35,952 nt of DNA from Chara braunii (Eukaryota > Streptophyta > Charophyceae > Charales > Characeae), in contig BFEA01000245.1 of the NCBI GenBank assembly GCA_003427395.1, forward strand, positions 1,925,781-1,961,732, read 5' to 3'. The notes under the pieces were generated by a model. It was not told where the DNA came from and searched no databases. It saw only the letters and a list, made by a program, of their open reading frames with translations. This document shows, piece after piece, positions 21,131 through 30,523 of the stretch; position 1 is the stretch's first letter; every line of letters begins with the position of its first letter. The position numbers and the translations under genes are program-made.

Positions 21131-21808
21131 TTATTGAACATTCGTACGAATTTCAAGCGAACGTTCACATTGCAAGGTCATAGAGAGATTTCTAGGACAA
21201 CTAATGTGATCCGTACCAACATTAATATTTCCTTGCCTCGTTCTTTTGAAAAACACAGGGTTTGTGAAATCATTCATCGATGGAATCGATTGTTGAAAAA
21301 ATAGAGACTTATCACTACATCGTTCCTCGATAGAACAATCAAGACCATAATCTTGACTTACCACCGGTTGTTTATCTCTCTTGCGAGCAGTCGGCTCACC
21401 TACAGCACCTACCGCCTGTAGTAAAGACCTCCGGGTTCAACGACTTTGGGAAAGTGATTGTCCTCGTTTGCGGTGTTCATGTTGTGATTGCATCGCTGTC
21501 TCACTCGTAGAGCGACAGAGAGTAACATCCGAACCTATACACAGTCCCAATCCATGGTTGGATGAGGAAGAAGGACCCTCGAACGAAGACAAACCGACTT
21601 GACCTGGAACAATGGCAGGACACCAAGTACACTCTGATACTATCGGCGAGGACACCAAAGGATCATTAACAACCCTTTCAAAAGGTCGATGGCGTTTGCG
21701 ACGCTTCCACGGAACATGCAAGGACTTATCCACAGGTGAAGCGGAGGTTGGAACGTTGGATAGATTACTGTTGGTTGAACCATCACGTGGATCTTGGTCC
21801 TCTGCCAT
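21131..21808 (-). pseudogene. Low-complexity N-terminal ORF of the Helitron, one in-frame stop
   Basis: The best start is the ATG of MAEDQDPRDGSTNSN at 21808. The frame runs through a Ser-rich region, a basic cluster (WKRRKRHRPFERVV), and a TGA near 21434-21436 after SQSR. It stays open in the same frame through TARKRDKQPVVSQDYGLDCS to a stop at 21131. No domain is recognised. It is the first ORF on the Helitron strand and sets the minimum 5' extent of the element. Confidence 0.45.
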
Positions 21809-21899
21809 ATTAATGGACACGTACGTACATATTTGTACATGGGCACGTCACAGTGGATAGGAGGAATAAGATGCATATAGACAACCGCAACGAAAAGAA

Positions 21900-23458
21900 A
21901 ACACCTCAAGACATCCATATATAGATGTAATTAATAATTATATGAAGAAGAGTAATATAGTGTCAAGTAGAAAAGAAACAAACACAGGAAAAACAAAGAA
22001 GACGCAGTGCAACACAGCTGAAATGCGAAGCACATAAGATAAAAGAAAATAAGGAGTCAATTTTTTTTTGTTTTTTTTTTTAGCACGCTATCGAGCTTAA
22101 TCAATGTTAATAATTCAGATCGGAATTTCTTTGTTCGTGCAAATATAGATGTATAGGTCCACTTTAATGTTTGCGCAAACGTTTAATTGAGACCGGAACC
22201 TCTTTGGACTCCTATTCAGGTTAATTAAGACGCGTCTTATTTTGTTCCTATGCCTCATTCGGTTCTTATGTTCGATTTGTGATCCTATATACCCCTTAGT
22301 CTTTTCAGGGGCCCATGCGATAGAGTCATACGTACCTCGTCTGTCCACGTTTGTCCCTTGTCATTCTCTGGTAGGGCTCACTTTCCTGTTCGGATAAATT
22401 CGTCCCTGGGATCAGAACTTATTTTGGCTCCAATCCACCTTACTCGAGGCGGCTCCTACTTGTGGCCAGCCTTAGGTATCCTAAGTCAACCATCCATCCA
22501 CAAAAGATTTGAAGAAGGTAAAATGTCTTCCCCGACCTTTTCGAGCCCCGATCGCTAGGAAGTAATCTGTAGTACTCATTCTCCTCGCCTGAGCACGAGG
22601 CCCAGATCTCAGAAGTAGGCGTTGACTCCACCCCAACAACATTGCACCACCCCCACAAATGGGTCTATGCGGCATGCCGCACCTCTCCCCAGCCAGCCTC
22701 GAAGGTCGTGGTTCCAGGAAGAGTCATTCCTAGCGATTGAGGTCGGGCAAATCATCAAAGGGGGTAGAGAACATGACTTTTTGGAACGGGGTTAGGTGAG
22801 AGGAGGTCATTCGGGATAGCACGGGAACCTTGGAAAAAACACTACGTTTATTATCAGTTTTATTCCTTCTTATCGGATCGTTTTCTTCTCCAACATTCAT
22901 TAGAAATACATAGTCTGACCCAACCCTCCCAATAGGACTTAATTTTCTTCACATAAGCGCTTTAGTATTTTCATCACCCCACGTAGCACACTCATATGTA
23001 CCTTGTTTATTCGTAAGCATCGTTTGTCTTCCTTCGATACCGTCTATAGGGAGAGGACTGAAACTTATTGTTCCGTTTTCTTTTATGATTGAGATTCTTT
23101 TGTCCTAATTATTCATCAACTTTACAACCTTTCTCCCTATATATTTTTTTTCTTTCAATCTTGTTATTGATTTTAACCGGTCTTTAATATTATATCATGT
23201 CCATACTTTAAAGGATACTCACCTGGTTGTTTTTTTAGGAATAAGTAGAACAGTATAAGAGTAAACACAGAGAACAAAACAATATTGAAAAAAAATAATA
23301 AAAAAATGTCAGTCTCTAAAGAATAACATAATCTCCATAACAATGAACATGAGACAACATATCAACAAATGACTAAAGCAACCTTTATTTTTATACATCA
23401 ACAATATTTTCATGCAAATGCAAATAATAGTTGTCAAAGAGGGAATGTCGAAACAAAT

Positions 23459-23496
<38 letters not shown>

Positions 23497-23549
23497 AAAA
23501 AAAACGGAGAGAGAAAGAGAAAGAAAAAAAAAAAAAAAAAAAAAAAAGG

Positions 23550-23595
<46 letters not shown>

Positions 23596-23829
23596 CAGAG
23601 AGAGATAAAACTTAAATAAAAGTGTCAAAAGATAAAAAATTTAAGCATCTTATCATAAACTCATTCAAGTGTCATCATCATCAATGAAATGAATAAATGT
23701 GAAAGCACGCATTCCTGCTCGTCATTTCACCCCACGTCCCCGTTCTCCCTCCCAGTCTAGCTCCTCCCTCTCCTACTGTTTTCACTCGAACACCAGCTAA
23801 TGCATATGCGACCATAAAGAAAAAACATA
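21900..23829. other. Gene-free stretch, possibly including the Helitron 5' end
   Basis: No coding domain is found on either strand. There are poly-T runs at 22062-22081, scattered AT-rich sequence, and a GA/poly-A tract at 23460-23620. The missing Helitron 5' terminus (TC on the minus strand after A) must lie here but has no distinctive motif to pick out by eye. Confidence 0.5.
23460..23612 (+). repeat. (GA)n and poly-A low-complexity tract
   Basis: (GA) repeats at 23463-23490 are followed by GA/A mixtures and A-runs of 20 or more bases to 23593, then GA again. Lys/Arg/Glu-rich open frames here are artefacts of the repeat. Confidence 0.95.
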
Positions 23830-24857
23830 CTATTCATCTACATCGTCCTGCCCACGAAGCTGCCTTCTCCTTTCTTCCATTGCGAACTTTTCGTCCTCGT
23901 CAACAACAGCATCTCCATGGGGATAAAGGTTTGTCGTGTTGTCACACGTAGGTATAACAACCGTCAAATCATTTATCTTTCTATAGTCCCCCTTTGTTAA
24001 ATGGCTTAGGCAGCCACACTTTGGACATCGACGCCTCAGAGCTTCAACCAATGCAAGCACCACCTCATGCAATCTGGTCTCATGCTTCTTATTTATGCTC
24101 GCGAGAGCATTCAATTCCTTTTTTACATGACCTATCTCCTTCATAACCCGCACCGGCGAATGAGCACCAATGATATTTGTTAATAAAATTTTGAGGCTAT
24201 ACAACTATTCCTTGTAACTCGCCATCACGCCATTCGCAAATCCATCACCGCACTTATCTGAGAAACTATCCTTAAACACAACGTCCATTAACTCTTCTCG
24301 TGCCTCCTTGTACAATTGTCCGAGAGAAACAACTGTCGCCTCAACTGACTATCGCTTACCGAAAACCTCATTGTATTTTGCACCTCCAAAAACGCATTTC
24401 TATGTGCAAGCTCCACACCAACTGATCGTAATGATTGCAACATAGCAATAAAACAACTTTTTGGAAGCTCTTCTAAAGTTCCACCTAATGGAAGCTCAAA
24501 CACCTCTGATGCAAGATATTTGTTAATAAAATTTTGAGGCTATACAACTGTTCCTTGTAACTCGCCATCACGCCATTCGTCAGTCCATCACCACACTGAT
24601 CTGAGAAACTATCCTTAAACACAGCGTCCATTAACTTTTTTCGTGCCTCCTTGTACAATCGTCTGAGAGTAACAACTGTCGCCCTCAACTGACTATCGCT
24701 TACCGAAAACCTCTTTGTATTTTGCACCTCCAAAAGCGCATTTCTATGTGCAAACTCCACACCAACTGTTCGTAATGATTGCAACATAGCAATAAAACAA
24801 CTTTTTGGAAGCTCTTCTAAGGTTCCACCTAATGGAAGCTCAAACACCTCTGATGCA
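23830..24857 (-). pseudogene. C-terminal part of unknown coiled-coil gene, including tandem-duplicated unit
   Basis: This holds the original gene end (23830-24204), which reads HSPVRVMKEIGHVKKELNAL, LRRRCPKCGCLSH (a possible CX2C zinc pair) and an acidic C-terminus (RGQDDVDE). Between it and the upstream ORF lies a duplicated 343-bp unit. In the unit nearest the end (24172-24514), a 1-base deletion after SVSDSQLR and a TAG after SYKE break the frame. The other unit keeps the frame but leads into the duplication junction. Function is unknown. Confidence 0.6.
24172..24857. repeat. Two 343-bp tandem copies within a coding region
   Basis: Units 24172-24514 and 24515-24857 both run from GATATTTGTTAATAAAATTT-like sequence to CACCTCTGATGCAA and differ at a modest number of positions. 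343 is not a multiple of three, so the duplication by itself shifts the frame. Each encodes FELPLGGTLEELPKSCFIAM on the minus strand. Confidence 0.92.
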
Positions 24858-25542
24858 AAAGAAGGATCGAATGATGGAAAGGCACTCGCCAACAACAATT
24901 TTCTCAATCCACTCTCGGCTGTTTCACAGCGTAGACGCAAATACTCACACTCTTTGGACACATGCGGATCAACTTTAGTACTAAGCTCAGCAATTTGGTC
25001 AAGCAAGTACTTTCTAATGGAGGATTGAATTAAAAACCTAAGTTGGCTGGCAATATCCTCGCCAACATCATCCTCCTTCTTCGCATCCACACTACTGGAC
25101 AAAGAGCAATCTCTCACCTCTTCACTTCGTTTCCTTTCCAGGAAACTTTCAAGCACTGATCGTGCATTCACCTCAATTTTTGTGAATGCACTCCTCAGGG
25201 CAGTCACTTCCGCCTCCTTCTTGTTCAACATCCCAAGCAACTCGTTATGAGTCCACCGAACACCTTCATTGTCTGTCATATAGCGGTCGCATTGTCTTTT
25301 CAATGCGGAATCGTTCGAAACCTTACCTGCAATACCATAAGGCACTTGAGACTCACACTGAAGCAGCCACTGCGCCTTGTCATGAATCTGCGAAGTCATG
25401 CCATACTCATATCGTTCACTACATTCCTCAAGGTCTTTCGTTTCCGTGCGAGCATCGACGAGCCAATTTTCGAATACACCATCCACATCACTATGTGTCT
25501 CAATTTGCATCGGCACATTTGACCATGATATTCCTTCAACTT
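24485..25542 (-). CDS. Unknown coiled-coil protein, interrupted at both ends
   Basis: An open frame of at least 343 residues. It is rich in charged helices (KKEAEVTALRSAFTKIEVNA, YLLDQIAELSTKVDPHVSKE) with conserved-looking FELPLGGTLEELP and QLYSLKILLTNI near the end, then an aberrant tail (LHQRCLSFH) created by the duplication. No family is recognised. The frame is open upstream of the first ATG (MQIETHSDVDG at about 25510), reading QVEGISWSNVP up to the left edge of the Penelope-like element. The true start is therefore probably beyond that insertion (see 32169-32215). Confidence 0.55.
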
Positions 25543-26111
25543 GACCTGAGTAGGGTCTGGGTCCTTTTGGGCCCTCCTTTGGATGGGTGTCTGCGGTGGT
25601 GGTTCATTGTGGGATTTGGGACCGAGTTTTTTTCGCGTAGTTTCTAGACTTCAATTGTCTTGTGGTCTCGGTCTCGATCTACGTCTTATATAGTGCTGCG
25701 ACTTGTTAATCGTCACTCATCGTGACGTTGAAGACCCCTGAAGAGTTCCGGTTAACGACGACCGAACGAAACATGTCGGGTCACCCTGTTGTATGGTTAA
25801 TTTTTAAAGCCCTTGTCATGTTCAGGATGACGCTGACGTGTCGTAGTGTGCTATCCTCTCTTCTTTTTTTTTTTCTTCTTCTTCTTCCTTCTCTGCTTCT
25901 TCTTTTTCTTTTTCTTTTTCTTTTTCTGCTTCTTCTTCTTCTTCTTCTTCTTCTTCTTCTTGTTTCTTGCACTCGATGGTTTTTCGCATATGGAGTCTTC
26001 GCACGATGTTTTTGGTTTATGCTTGATATGGTAGGTCCCTTTGGACCGATGTCTTCATTGGAATGACTTATTAATGATGACGTCATGAATGATTGAGCAG
26101 TATTACTCATC
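25543..26111 (+). repeat. Left pseudo-LTR of the Penelope-like element
   Basis: It begins GACCTGAGTAGGGTCTGGGT and ends GAGCAGTATTACTCATC, matching 31065-32168. It contains the hammerhead ribozyme at 25733-25782 and a (CTT)n tract at 25865-25965. Compared with the right copy it lacks a 70-bp segment (31309-31378) and the 473-bp insertion at 31401-31873. Confidence 0.9.
25733..25782 (+). ncRNA. Hammerhead ribozyme, type I, left pseudo-LTR
   Basis: Self-cleaving RNA motif read directly from the sequence. Stem I is GACCC (25733-25737) with GGGTC (25778-25782). The core CTGAAGA (25738-25744) fits CUGANGA. Stem II is GTTCCGGT (25745-25752) with ACCGAAC (25761-25767), seven pairs with one bulged C. 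GAAA is at 25768-25771. Stem III, ACATGT, is at 25771-25776. The GTC cleavage site ends at 25777. The very short palindromic stem III is typical of retroelement hammerheads thought to act as dimers. It would process element RNA at the pseudo-LTR. Confidence 0.88.
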
Positions 26112-26250
26112 TTCATTCCAACGTAGGAATCGTCGTAGCAATTATACTACGACTGTGTGACACGTGCTTGGTTAGCATTGGTATTAACGACCTTCCTTGT
26201 GTCGACGTTCGTTTTTTGTCGCTGGGCACTTCCGGCTGTTTGATTTCTCG

Positions 26251-27511
26251 ATGGCGGGAGTACGTCGAGATGAGGGTTGTTTTTATTATGGATCTATGAG
26301 CCACTGGATCCGTGAGTGCCCGCAGCGCATGGGTGGATTTCGACATCCTGCGACGGACGTTAATGTTGTCCCTACTGGTAATGCTTTGTTGGCACTACCG
26401 ACACCTAATTCTGTTGGGACTCCCTCAACTGCGACTTCGACCAATCAGGTGGTGACGTATGGATGGAATGGTGGACACCAGCAACCGGCAAAACCAGGAT
26501 GGTGGAAGATTAATCAGGATCGCCTGGATAAGTGTTGGAACAAATACTTGGAAGACGAGCAGAAGGAGAGTAGGCGGAAGGAGGAAGAGGAGAAAGTTAG
26601 GAAGCTGAAGGTTGAGGAGGATCGGAAGTTAGAATGGAGACGGGAGAGAGAGATACTGGAATTGGAGATGAATGCGCGAATTGAAAAAAGGATGGAGGCT
26701 TTGGGACTATCGACCAAGATGGCCACTGATGACAAGAGTGGTAGTAGCGGGGTTGATATGGAACTAGCACGATTGAGATCGGAGATGAGGCGCTTTAAAA
26801 AAAAACTTGATGAGGATAATAGCCTCGTAGGGGACGACAAGCTTCGTCGGCAGAGCAGGCAAGTGGAGGAGGAAGCATTGACGTGGAAGAATGAGGCGTT
26901 GCGGCCTGGAAACAAGCGAGGGAGTGTGGCTGTTTCAACTCCAGACTGCTTGAATCGAGGTGCTCCTAAACCACGCTGGACTGACAATATTTGACCTGCG
27001 GACAAATGGCGGGAAGAGTTTCGTAAACTTCAAGGAGGATATGAGGTGACTAGTACTGAGGTTGCGATGCTGAAGGAACGGTGTGCTGAGGCCGAGAAGA
27101 AGAGGGTGGAAGCCGAGATGCAGGTGAGGCACCTGCGAGAGAAACTAAGCAAACTGACTGCGGTGGATGTTGAGTATGAACCTGAGACGGGGGGAACTAA
27201 TCTTAAAGAGCGATTGGAGGCCGCGATTGTGAGATCGGCGAGGAAGGGGAAGAAAGCTACTCCGTATAGAGTCAGGCAAAAGACCGATGATGGTCGCGAT
27301 CGGGCTGCTGATATCAATGATCGGTTTATCTTCATTGAGAATAAGAAGAAAAAGTGGCGTGGACTCAAGAAGTCGGGTTTGGAGTCTTACTGCAAAGAAG
27401 CGGGTATTAAACCCGGTCGTGTTGAGGAAATGGTTACGGAATTGGCAGAATACCGGGCTAATAAGGCGTTTGGAAAAGATGGAGAAAAAAGCAAGCGGTC
27501 AAAATCAGGAG
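26251..27511 (+). CDS. Penelope-like element ORF1: zinc-knuckle and coiled-coil protein
   Basis: The start is the ATG of MAGVRRDEG at 26251. Residues about 10-24 read CFYYGSMSHWIRECP, a retroelement zinc knuckle (CX2CX4HX4C) in which the second Cys is Tyr. A Thr/Gln-rich linker follows, then long charged helices (residues about 90-180, for example RREREILELEMNARIEKRME; and LKERCAEAEKKRVEAEMQVR after 27060), a predicted coiled coil. A TGA at 26992-26994 interrupts the frame, which continues in phase as PADKWREEFRKLQGGYE. After 27511 a GTGAGT donor occurs; unspliced, the frame stops at 27601-27603. The likely role is Gag-like binding of element RNA; function is inferred only. Confidence 0.6.
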
Positions 27512-27714
27512 GTGAGTGTTCTGTTCATTGTGTCAATGACGAGGAAACCCAGATTTCTTCTGACGGGCAGAAGGATATGGATGATAGAAGCGTGGAGCTT
27601 TAGGAAGACGCCCCGAACGTGGCTCTTTGGTGGTCGCTGGCTAATGATTGCTGACGTAGGTGAAGTAGTGATCTCTTGACTTTTCTCTCCTCTTCTTGTT
27701 TTCCTTTTGCTTAG
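27512..27714 (+). other. Candidate spliceosomal intron joining ORF1 to ORF2
   Basis: The donor AG|GTGAGT lies at 27511-27517, and the acceptor TTTTCCTTTTGCTTAG, with a pyrimidine-rich tract from about 27680, ends at 27714. The downstream frame is open from 27715 and has no early ATG (the first is far inside the protein), which argues for splicing or fusion. As the sequence stands the splice is one base out of phase and would meet a TAG, so either this copy carries an indel or the donor is different. Confidence 0.45.
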
Positions 27715-29550
27715 TCTGCCGATAGGTCATATTCCTTGTCTTCGGTATCGATTTCCTCTCCGGAGCTTGACGAGCGCCGGTCTGAGACGTCGAGATTTTA
27801 TCTGACGGATCGTGAATATAATGCGTTTTTTCGGCTCTTGGTGGTACATTTGATTATTAAAGGCAAAATTCCTTGGGCGGGTGGGATCAAAGGTTATCTA
27901 TCGGAGCGTTTGGCTGAAGGATTCAATTTTGAGTTATGTGAAGGGCCTTTGGTATATGTTCTGATTTCTCCTTGGACCCGCCACCTTTACGTTGGATCAA
28001 CTACTAGATCGCTACCCGTCCGTTGGAATGAACATGTGGGAAGGGCTTTAAATCCGCAGGTGGTTGATGGGGGGCACCGTAATCACAAGCTTTACAGTTG
28101 GTTGAGGCGTTGCAGAGTGGGGCAATATGTGGTTGTTCCTCTTTTTCAGTGTGACGAGAAGGATGTTTTGCATTTGGAGAAAAGGGTTATCCGATGGTTG
28201 AGCCCGCACTTGAATAGTAAAAGGAAGTCACGTAAGAACAGACGAAGGAGACCAGGGAAGAATGAGAGGAGGAGGAGAAACTATCGGAACTCGAAAGTGT
28301 TATCGGAGGGGGATGGTCATACGCATTTGGTTTTCCAATCTACTATCGGAGTGACCTCGGCTCGTTTGTCGCTGATCTTAGATGAATGTATAGCTAGGAA
28401 GACGACCTCGGTTGGGATCGTGTGCGGTGGAGGGAATAGACTAGCTGAGGATTGGAAGCTTCTTAAACGAAGGTACGGATCTTCTGTTGTTCGATCGAAT
28501 GGCTCAGCCGGTCTTTCGAAAAATATGAGAGGGCATTTCATGGCAGGGGCGTTTCTACTAATTTCTACTATCATCCCGTTCTTACCACGATCTCTCGTTC
28601 ATAAGCCTTCCCTTGTTTGCTTCCTGTCTAATCCTCCTTCTAGGAGAGAACTGAGCTGTTGGAAGTTTTATGACCTGATGCGTTCTTTCTCTGCCATTCG
28701 ATGTTTTTCTGAGAGGCGTAGTCGCTATCATCTCCGTCTCGTCTTCTCTGGAGTTATTAAGAGGCGTTTCGATTTGAATATACGGAAACGTTTGGTCGTC
28801 CGGGTTACTTATGATGCTGTTCTTAGTAAACCCGGTATACGATCGTTGTGTGCAAAGTGGGTTATGAAGGGAGATGCTGAGGAAGAGTGGAAGAAGATGA
28901 TTGTTCAGAGGATGAGGATGGTATGGCTGAAAAATAAGAGTGTGGGTAATGTGTTGTTTAACTTCCGAACCTATGCTGCTGAGGATATGAATGATTGTCA
29001 CTGTTACTCATCCTGCGGGTTTCCTCGCCAAGACGGGCATGTCTGCTTCAGAATGAACCAATTGGCAGACGCACCAGGATGGATTAAGAATAATAAGAAT
29101 GTGGCTCGCCCTTCTAAGACTAATGTGGTTGGGAGGTTGAAGCGGCAGATCATTGAGTCCTTTGAGGGTCTGCCTTTGGAAGTGCCTCCGGTCTGCCGTC
29201 ATGATTTACTGTCGTGTGTTGTAAATAACTATTTTAAGGATGACGACTGTTGTAAGAAGGAGGACGTGGATATCTGGAGGGAAAAATTGAGTGGGCTTGT
29301 ATGCACTCCGATTGACCACAACCCCGGCGATATGTTGGTATGTTGCCCGCGACTGTATTGTGCTGGGATGGACAAACTGTTTTTGAGGAACCAGGGGTTT
29401 GTTGAACTGTCTGAGATTGAGGAGGTTCTACTGAACAATGCTCGACTGAGGTATACAAAATTTGGGCTGGAGAAATTGGCAAAATGGGATAGGAATGGCA
29501 AATTTGGAAGGACCTCTGTCATCCCTACGCACAAGGACGTGCAAAAATGA
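27715..29550 (+). CDS. GIY-YIG endonuclease plus RT N-terminal region of the Penelope-like element
   Basis: Numbered from the TTG at 27736, residues 71-165 form a complete GIY-YIG nuclease: PLVYVLIS, ten residues, then LYVGSTTRSLPVRWNEH (R96 and H100), HLEKRVIRWLSP with E148 (metal-binding Glu), and HLN with N160. These match the catalytic Tyr, Tyr, Arg, His, Glu and Asn of the family. A Lys/Arg-rich segment (KSRKNRRRRPGKNERRRR) follows, then a Cys cluster (NDCHCYSSCGFPRQDGHVC, about residue 420) that may bind zinc, and IDHNPGDMLVCCPRLY, in the place of the RT finger motif of Penelope elements. The nuclease would nick target DNA to prime reverse transcription. The frame ends at a TGA in an A-run at about 29544-29550 and resumes as RT one frame over. 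Confidence 0.85.
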   Translation, partial: SADRSYSLSSVSISSPELDERRSETSRFYLTDREYNAFFRLLVVHLIIKGKIPWAGGIKGYLSERLAEGFNFELCEGPLVYVLISPWTRHLYVGSTTRSLPVRWNEHVGRALNPQVVDGGHRNHKLYSWLRRCRVGQYVVVPLFQCDEKDVLHLEKRVIRWLSPHLNSKRKSRKNRRRRPGKNERRRRNYRNSKVLSEGDGHTHLVFQSTIGVTSARLSLILDECIARKTTSVGIVCGGGNRLAEDWKLLKRRYGSSVVRSNGSAGLSKNMRGHFMAGAFLLISTIIPFLPRSLVHKPSLVCFLSNPPSRRELSCWKFYDLMRSFSAIRCFSERRSRYHLRLVFSGVIKRRFDLNIRKRLVVRVTYDAVLSKPGIRSLCAKWVMKGDAEEEWKKMIVQRMRMVWLKNKSVGNVLFNFRTYAAEDMNDCHCYSSCGFPRQDGHVCFRMNQLADAPGWIKNNKNVARPSKTNVVGRLKRQIIESFEGLPLEVPPVCRHDLLSCVVNNYFKDDDCCKKEDVDIWREKLSGLVCTPIDHNPGDMLVCCPRLYCAGMDKLFLRNQGFVELSEIEEVLLNNARLRYTKFGLEKLAKWDRNGKFGRTSVIPTHKDVQK

Positions 29551-30523
29551 AGACCAATTTGCCCTTCTTTTCCGGAATGTAGTGTTGAGGGCGAGTCACA
29601 AGATTTCACAGGCGGTGAATCGACTAGTTTGGGAGTTACCTTCTCATTCCAATTTCAACTTGAAGAGCACGGGCTGTTTGATTGATTATGTGGGTCGGAT
29701 TAATAAGGACCTCAGGAAGGGTGATGATCTCATCACTGCAGCCTTCGATGTTAAAGACATGTTTTGCAATCTACCTCACGACTCTATTATGAATGCTCTT
29801 GACTGGCTGATTGATTTCTGGCAGGCACAGGGGGCTGGTGGTGTGTTGATTAAGAGTCGTGGGAAAGGAGCTAAGCTGCTGTGGGCCAAGAGGCAGGAGG
29901 GTTGGCGGTCTGTTGACTTTGCAATTATCCGAGTGTTCCTGTGTTTTAATTTGGCTCACACTTACATTTCTGCTTGTGGAAGGAGGCTGCAACAACGTGT
30001 TGGGATTCCGATGAGCAAACAGTCTAGTCCTGCGGTTGCCTGCTTGTTGTGTGTTTTCTCTGAATTTTCCTTTCTGTCCTCGCTTGGTAATGATCGTCAT
30101 TTGGTCCATGGGATACGACTGGTTGACGATGTTTCCCTTTTTGTGAAATATCGTAGTGGAGATCCCATATCATTCAGGAAGGCTCAGGAAATCATTATGC
30201 TCTTTGAAGATTGCTACGACCCGAATCTTACATTGGAATGCACAGACAGATCATCTAGTTGGGATTTCCTAGGCTGTGCTATTCGGGTGTTTGATTGGCC
30301 AGTGGGGGTCGGGTGCGCTACTGTGCATAAGAAGCAGCGGGCTGTTTTGAGGAATGGGCTGTGTTTTCAAAATCTGCAGAATAATTGTTCTTACGTGAGC
30401 AAAAGACAGAAGATGGCGGTTGTGGGATCTTTCATTCATCGGGCAAAGCGTCTTACGACTATACCTGCAGCTGAACTCCCGTTCTTATTCTCACTGAAGG
30501 TGGAACTTAGGGGGGGGGTGTGA
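29546..30523 (+). CDS. Penelope-type reverse transcriptase palm and thumb
   Basis: Continuing from NEDQFALLFRNVV after the frame change, the RT motifs are DDLITAAFDVKDMFCNLP (motif A, catalytic Asp), RVGIPMSKQSSPAVACLL (motif B), GIRLVDDVSLFVKY (motif C; Leu where families have Tyr in YVDD, with both Asp kept at about 30125-30130), and DFLGCAIRVF (motif D/E-like). A basic thumb region ends with KRLTTIPAAELPFLFSLK. The ORF stops at 30521-30523 after a run of nine Gs (30510-30518). In the next frame the protein continues with DEIFDSVLVNFSSKFGGIWD, which looks coding, so a G-run indel has probably truncated it. It shares the closest layout with telomerase-like Penelope RTs, not LINE or LTR RTs. 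Confidence 0.85.
   Translation, partial: NEDQFALLFRNVVLRASHKISQAVNRLVWELPSHSNFNLKSTGCLIDYVGRINKDLRKGDDLITAAFDVKDMFCNLPHDSIMNALDWLIDFWQAQGAGGVLIKSRGKGAKLLWAKRQEGWRSVDFAIIRVFLCFNLAHTYISACGRRLQQRVGIPMSKQSSPAVACLLCVFSEFSFLSSLGNDRHLVHGIRLVDDVSLFVKYRSGDPISFRKAQEIIMLFEDCYDPNLTLECTDRSSSWDFLGCAIRVFDWPVGVGCATVHKKQRAVLRNGLCFQNLQNNCSYVSKRQKMAVVGSFIHRAKRLTTIPAAELPFLFSLKVELRGGV

Larger units (their letters stand above)
13643..21900 (-). mobile_element. Helitron rolling-circle transposon, inactivated; 5' end approximate
   Basis: The minus strand carries, in order, N-terminal ORFs, the Helitron zinc-finger and Helitron_like_N domain, the HUH Rep, the Rep-helicase linker and a Pif1-family helicase, followed by an additional ORF. 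This is the full protein content of an autonomous Helitron. The 3' terminus is placed at 13643 on the basis of a hairpin plus CTAG followed by T. The 5' TC end could not be located; 21900 is simply beyond the first ORF. Stops and frame shifts in all catalytic parts make it non-autonomous now. A 40-base assembly gap lies inside. Confidence 0.88.

Noticed and set aside
21900-23400. Helitron 5' terminus (TC after A on the minus strand)
   Set aside because: TC dinucleotides are too common to choose one without other copies for comparison, so no site is called.
23369-23628. Lys/Glu/Arg-rich open frames on the plus strand
   Set aside because: They are translations of GA and poly-A tracts with no start context or similarity. 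The same holds for open frames in GA/CTT tracts at 13.7, 25.8, 31.9, 34.8 and 35.5 kb.
25543-26111. True LTR of an LTR retrotransposon
   Set aside because: No TG...CA ends, primer-binding site or polypurine tract flank the internal region, and the RT is not of LTR type.
29530-29560. Programmed ribosomal frameshift between nuclease and RT
   Set aside because: The shift needed is +1 in a CAAAAAT context. No canonical slippery heptamer and downstream structure is evident, and the element has other lesions, so an A-run indel is simpler.
29462-30523. LINE or group II intron reverse transcriptase
   Set aside because: The GIY-YIG nuclease, direct-repeat pseudo-LTRs, hammerheads and RT motif wording point to a Penelope-like element. 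No APE nuclease, maturase or intron RNA domains are seen.
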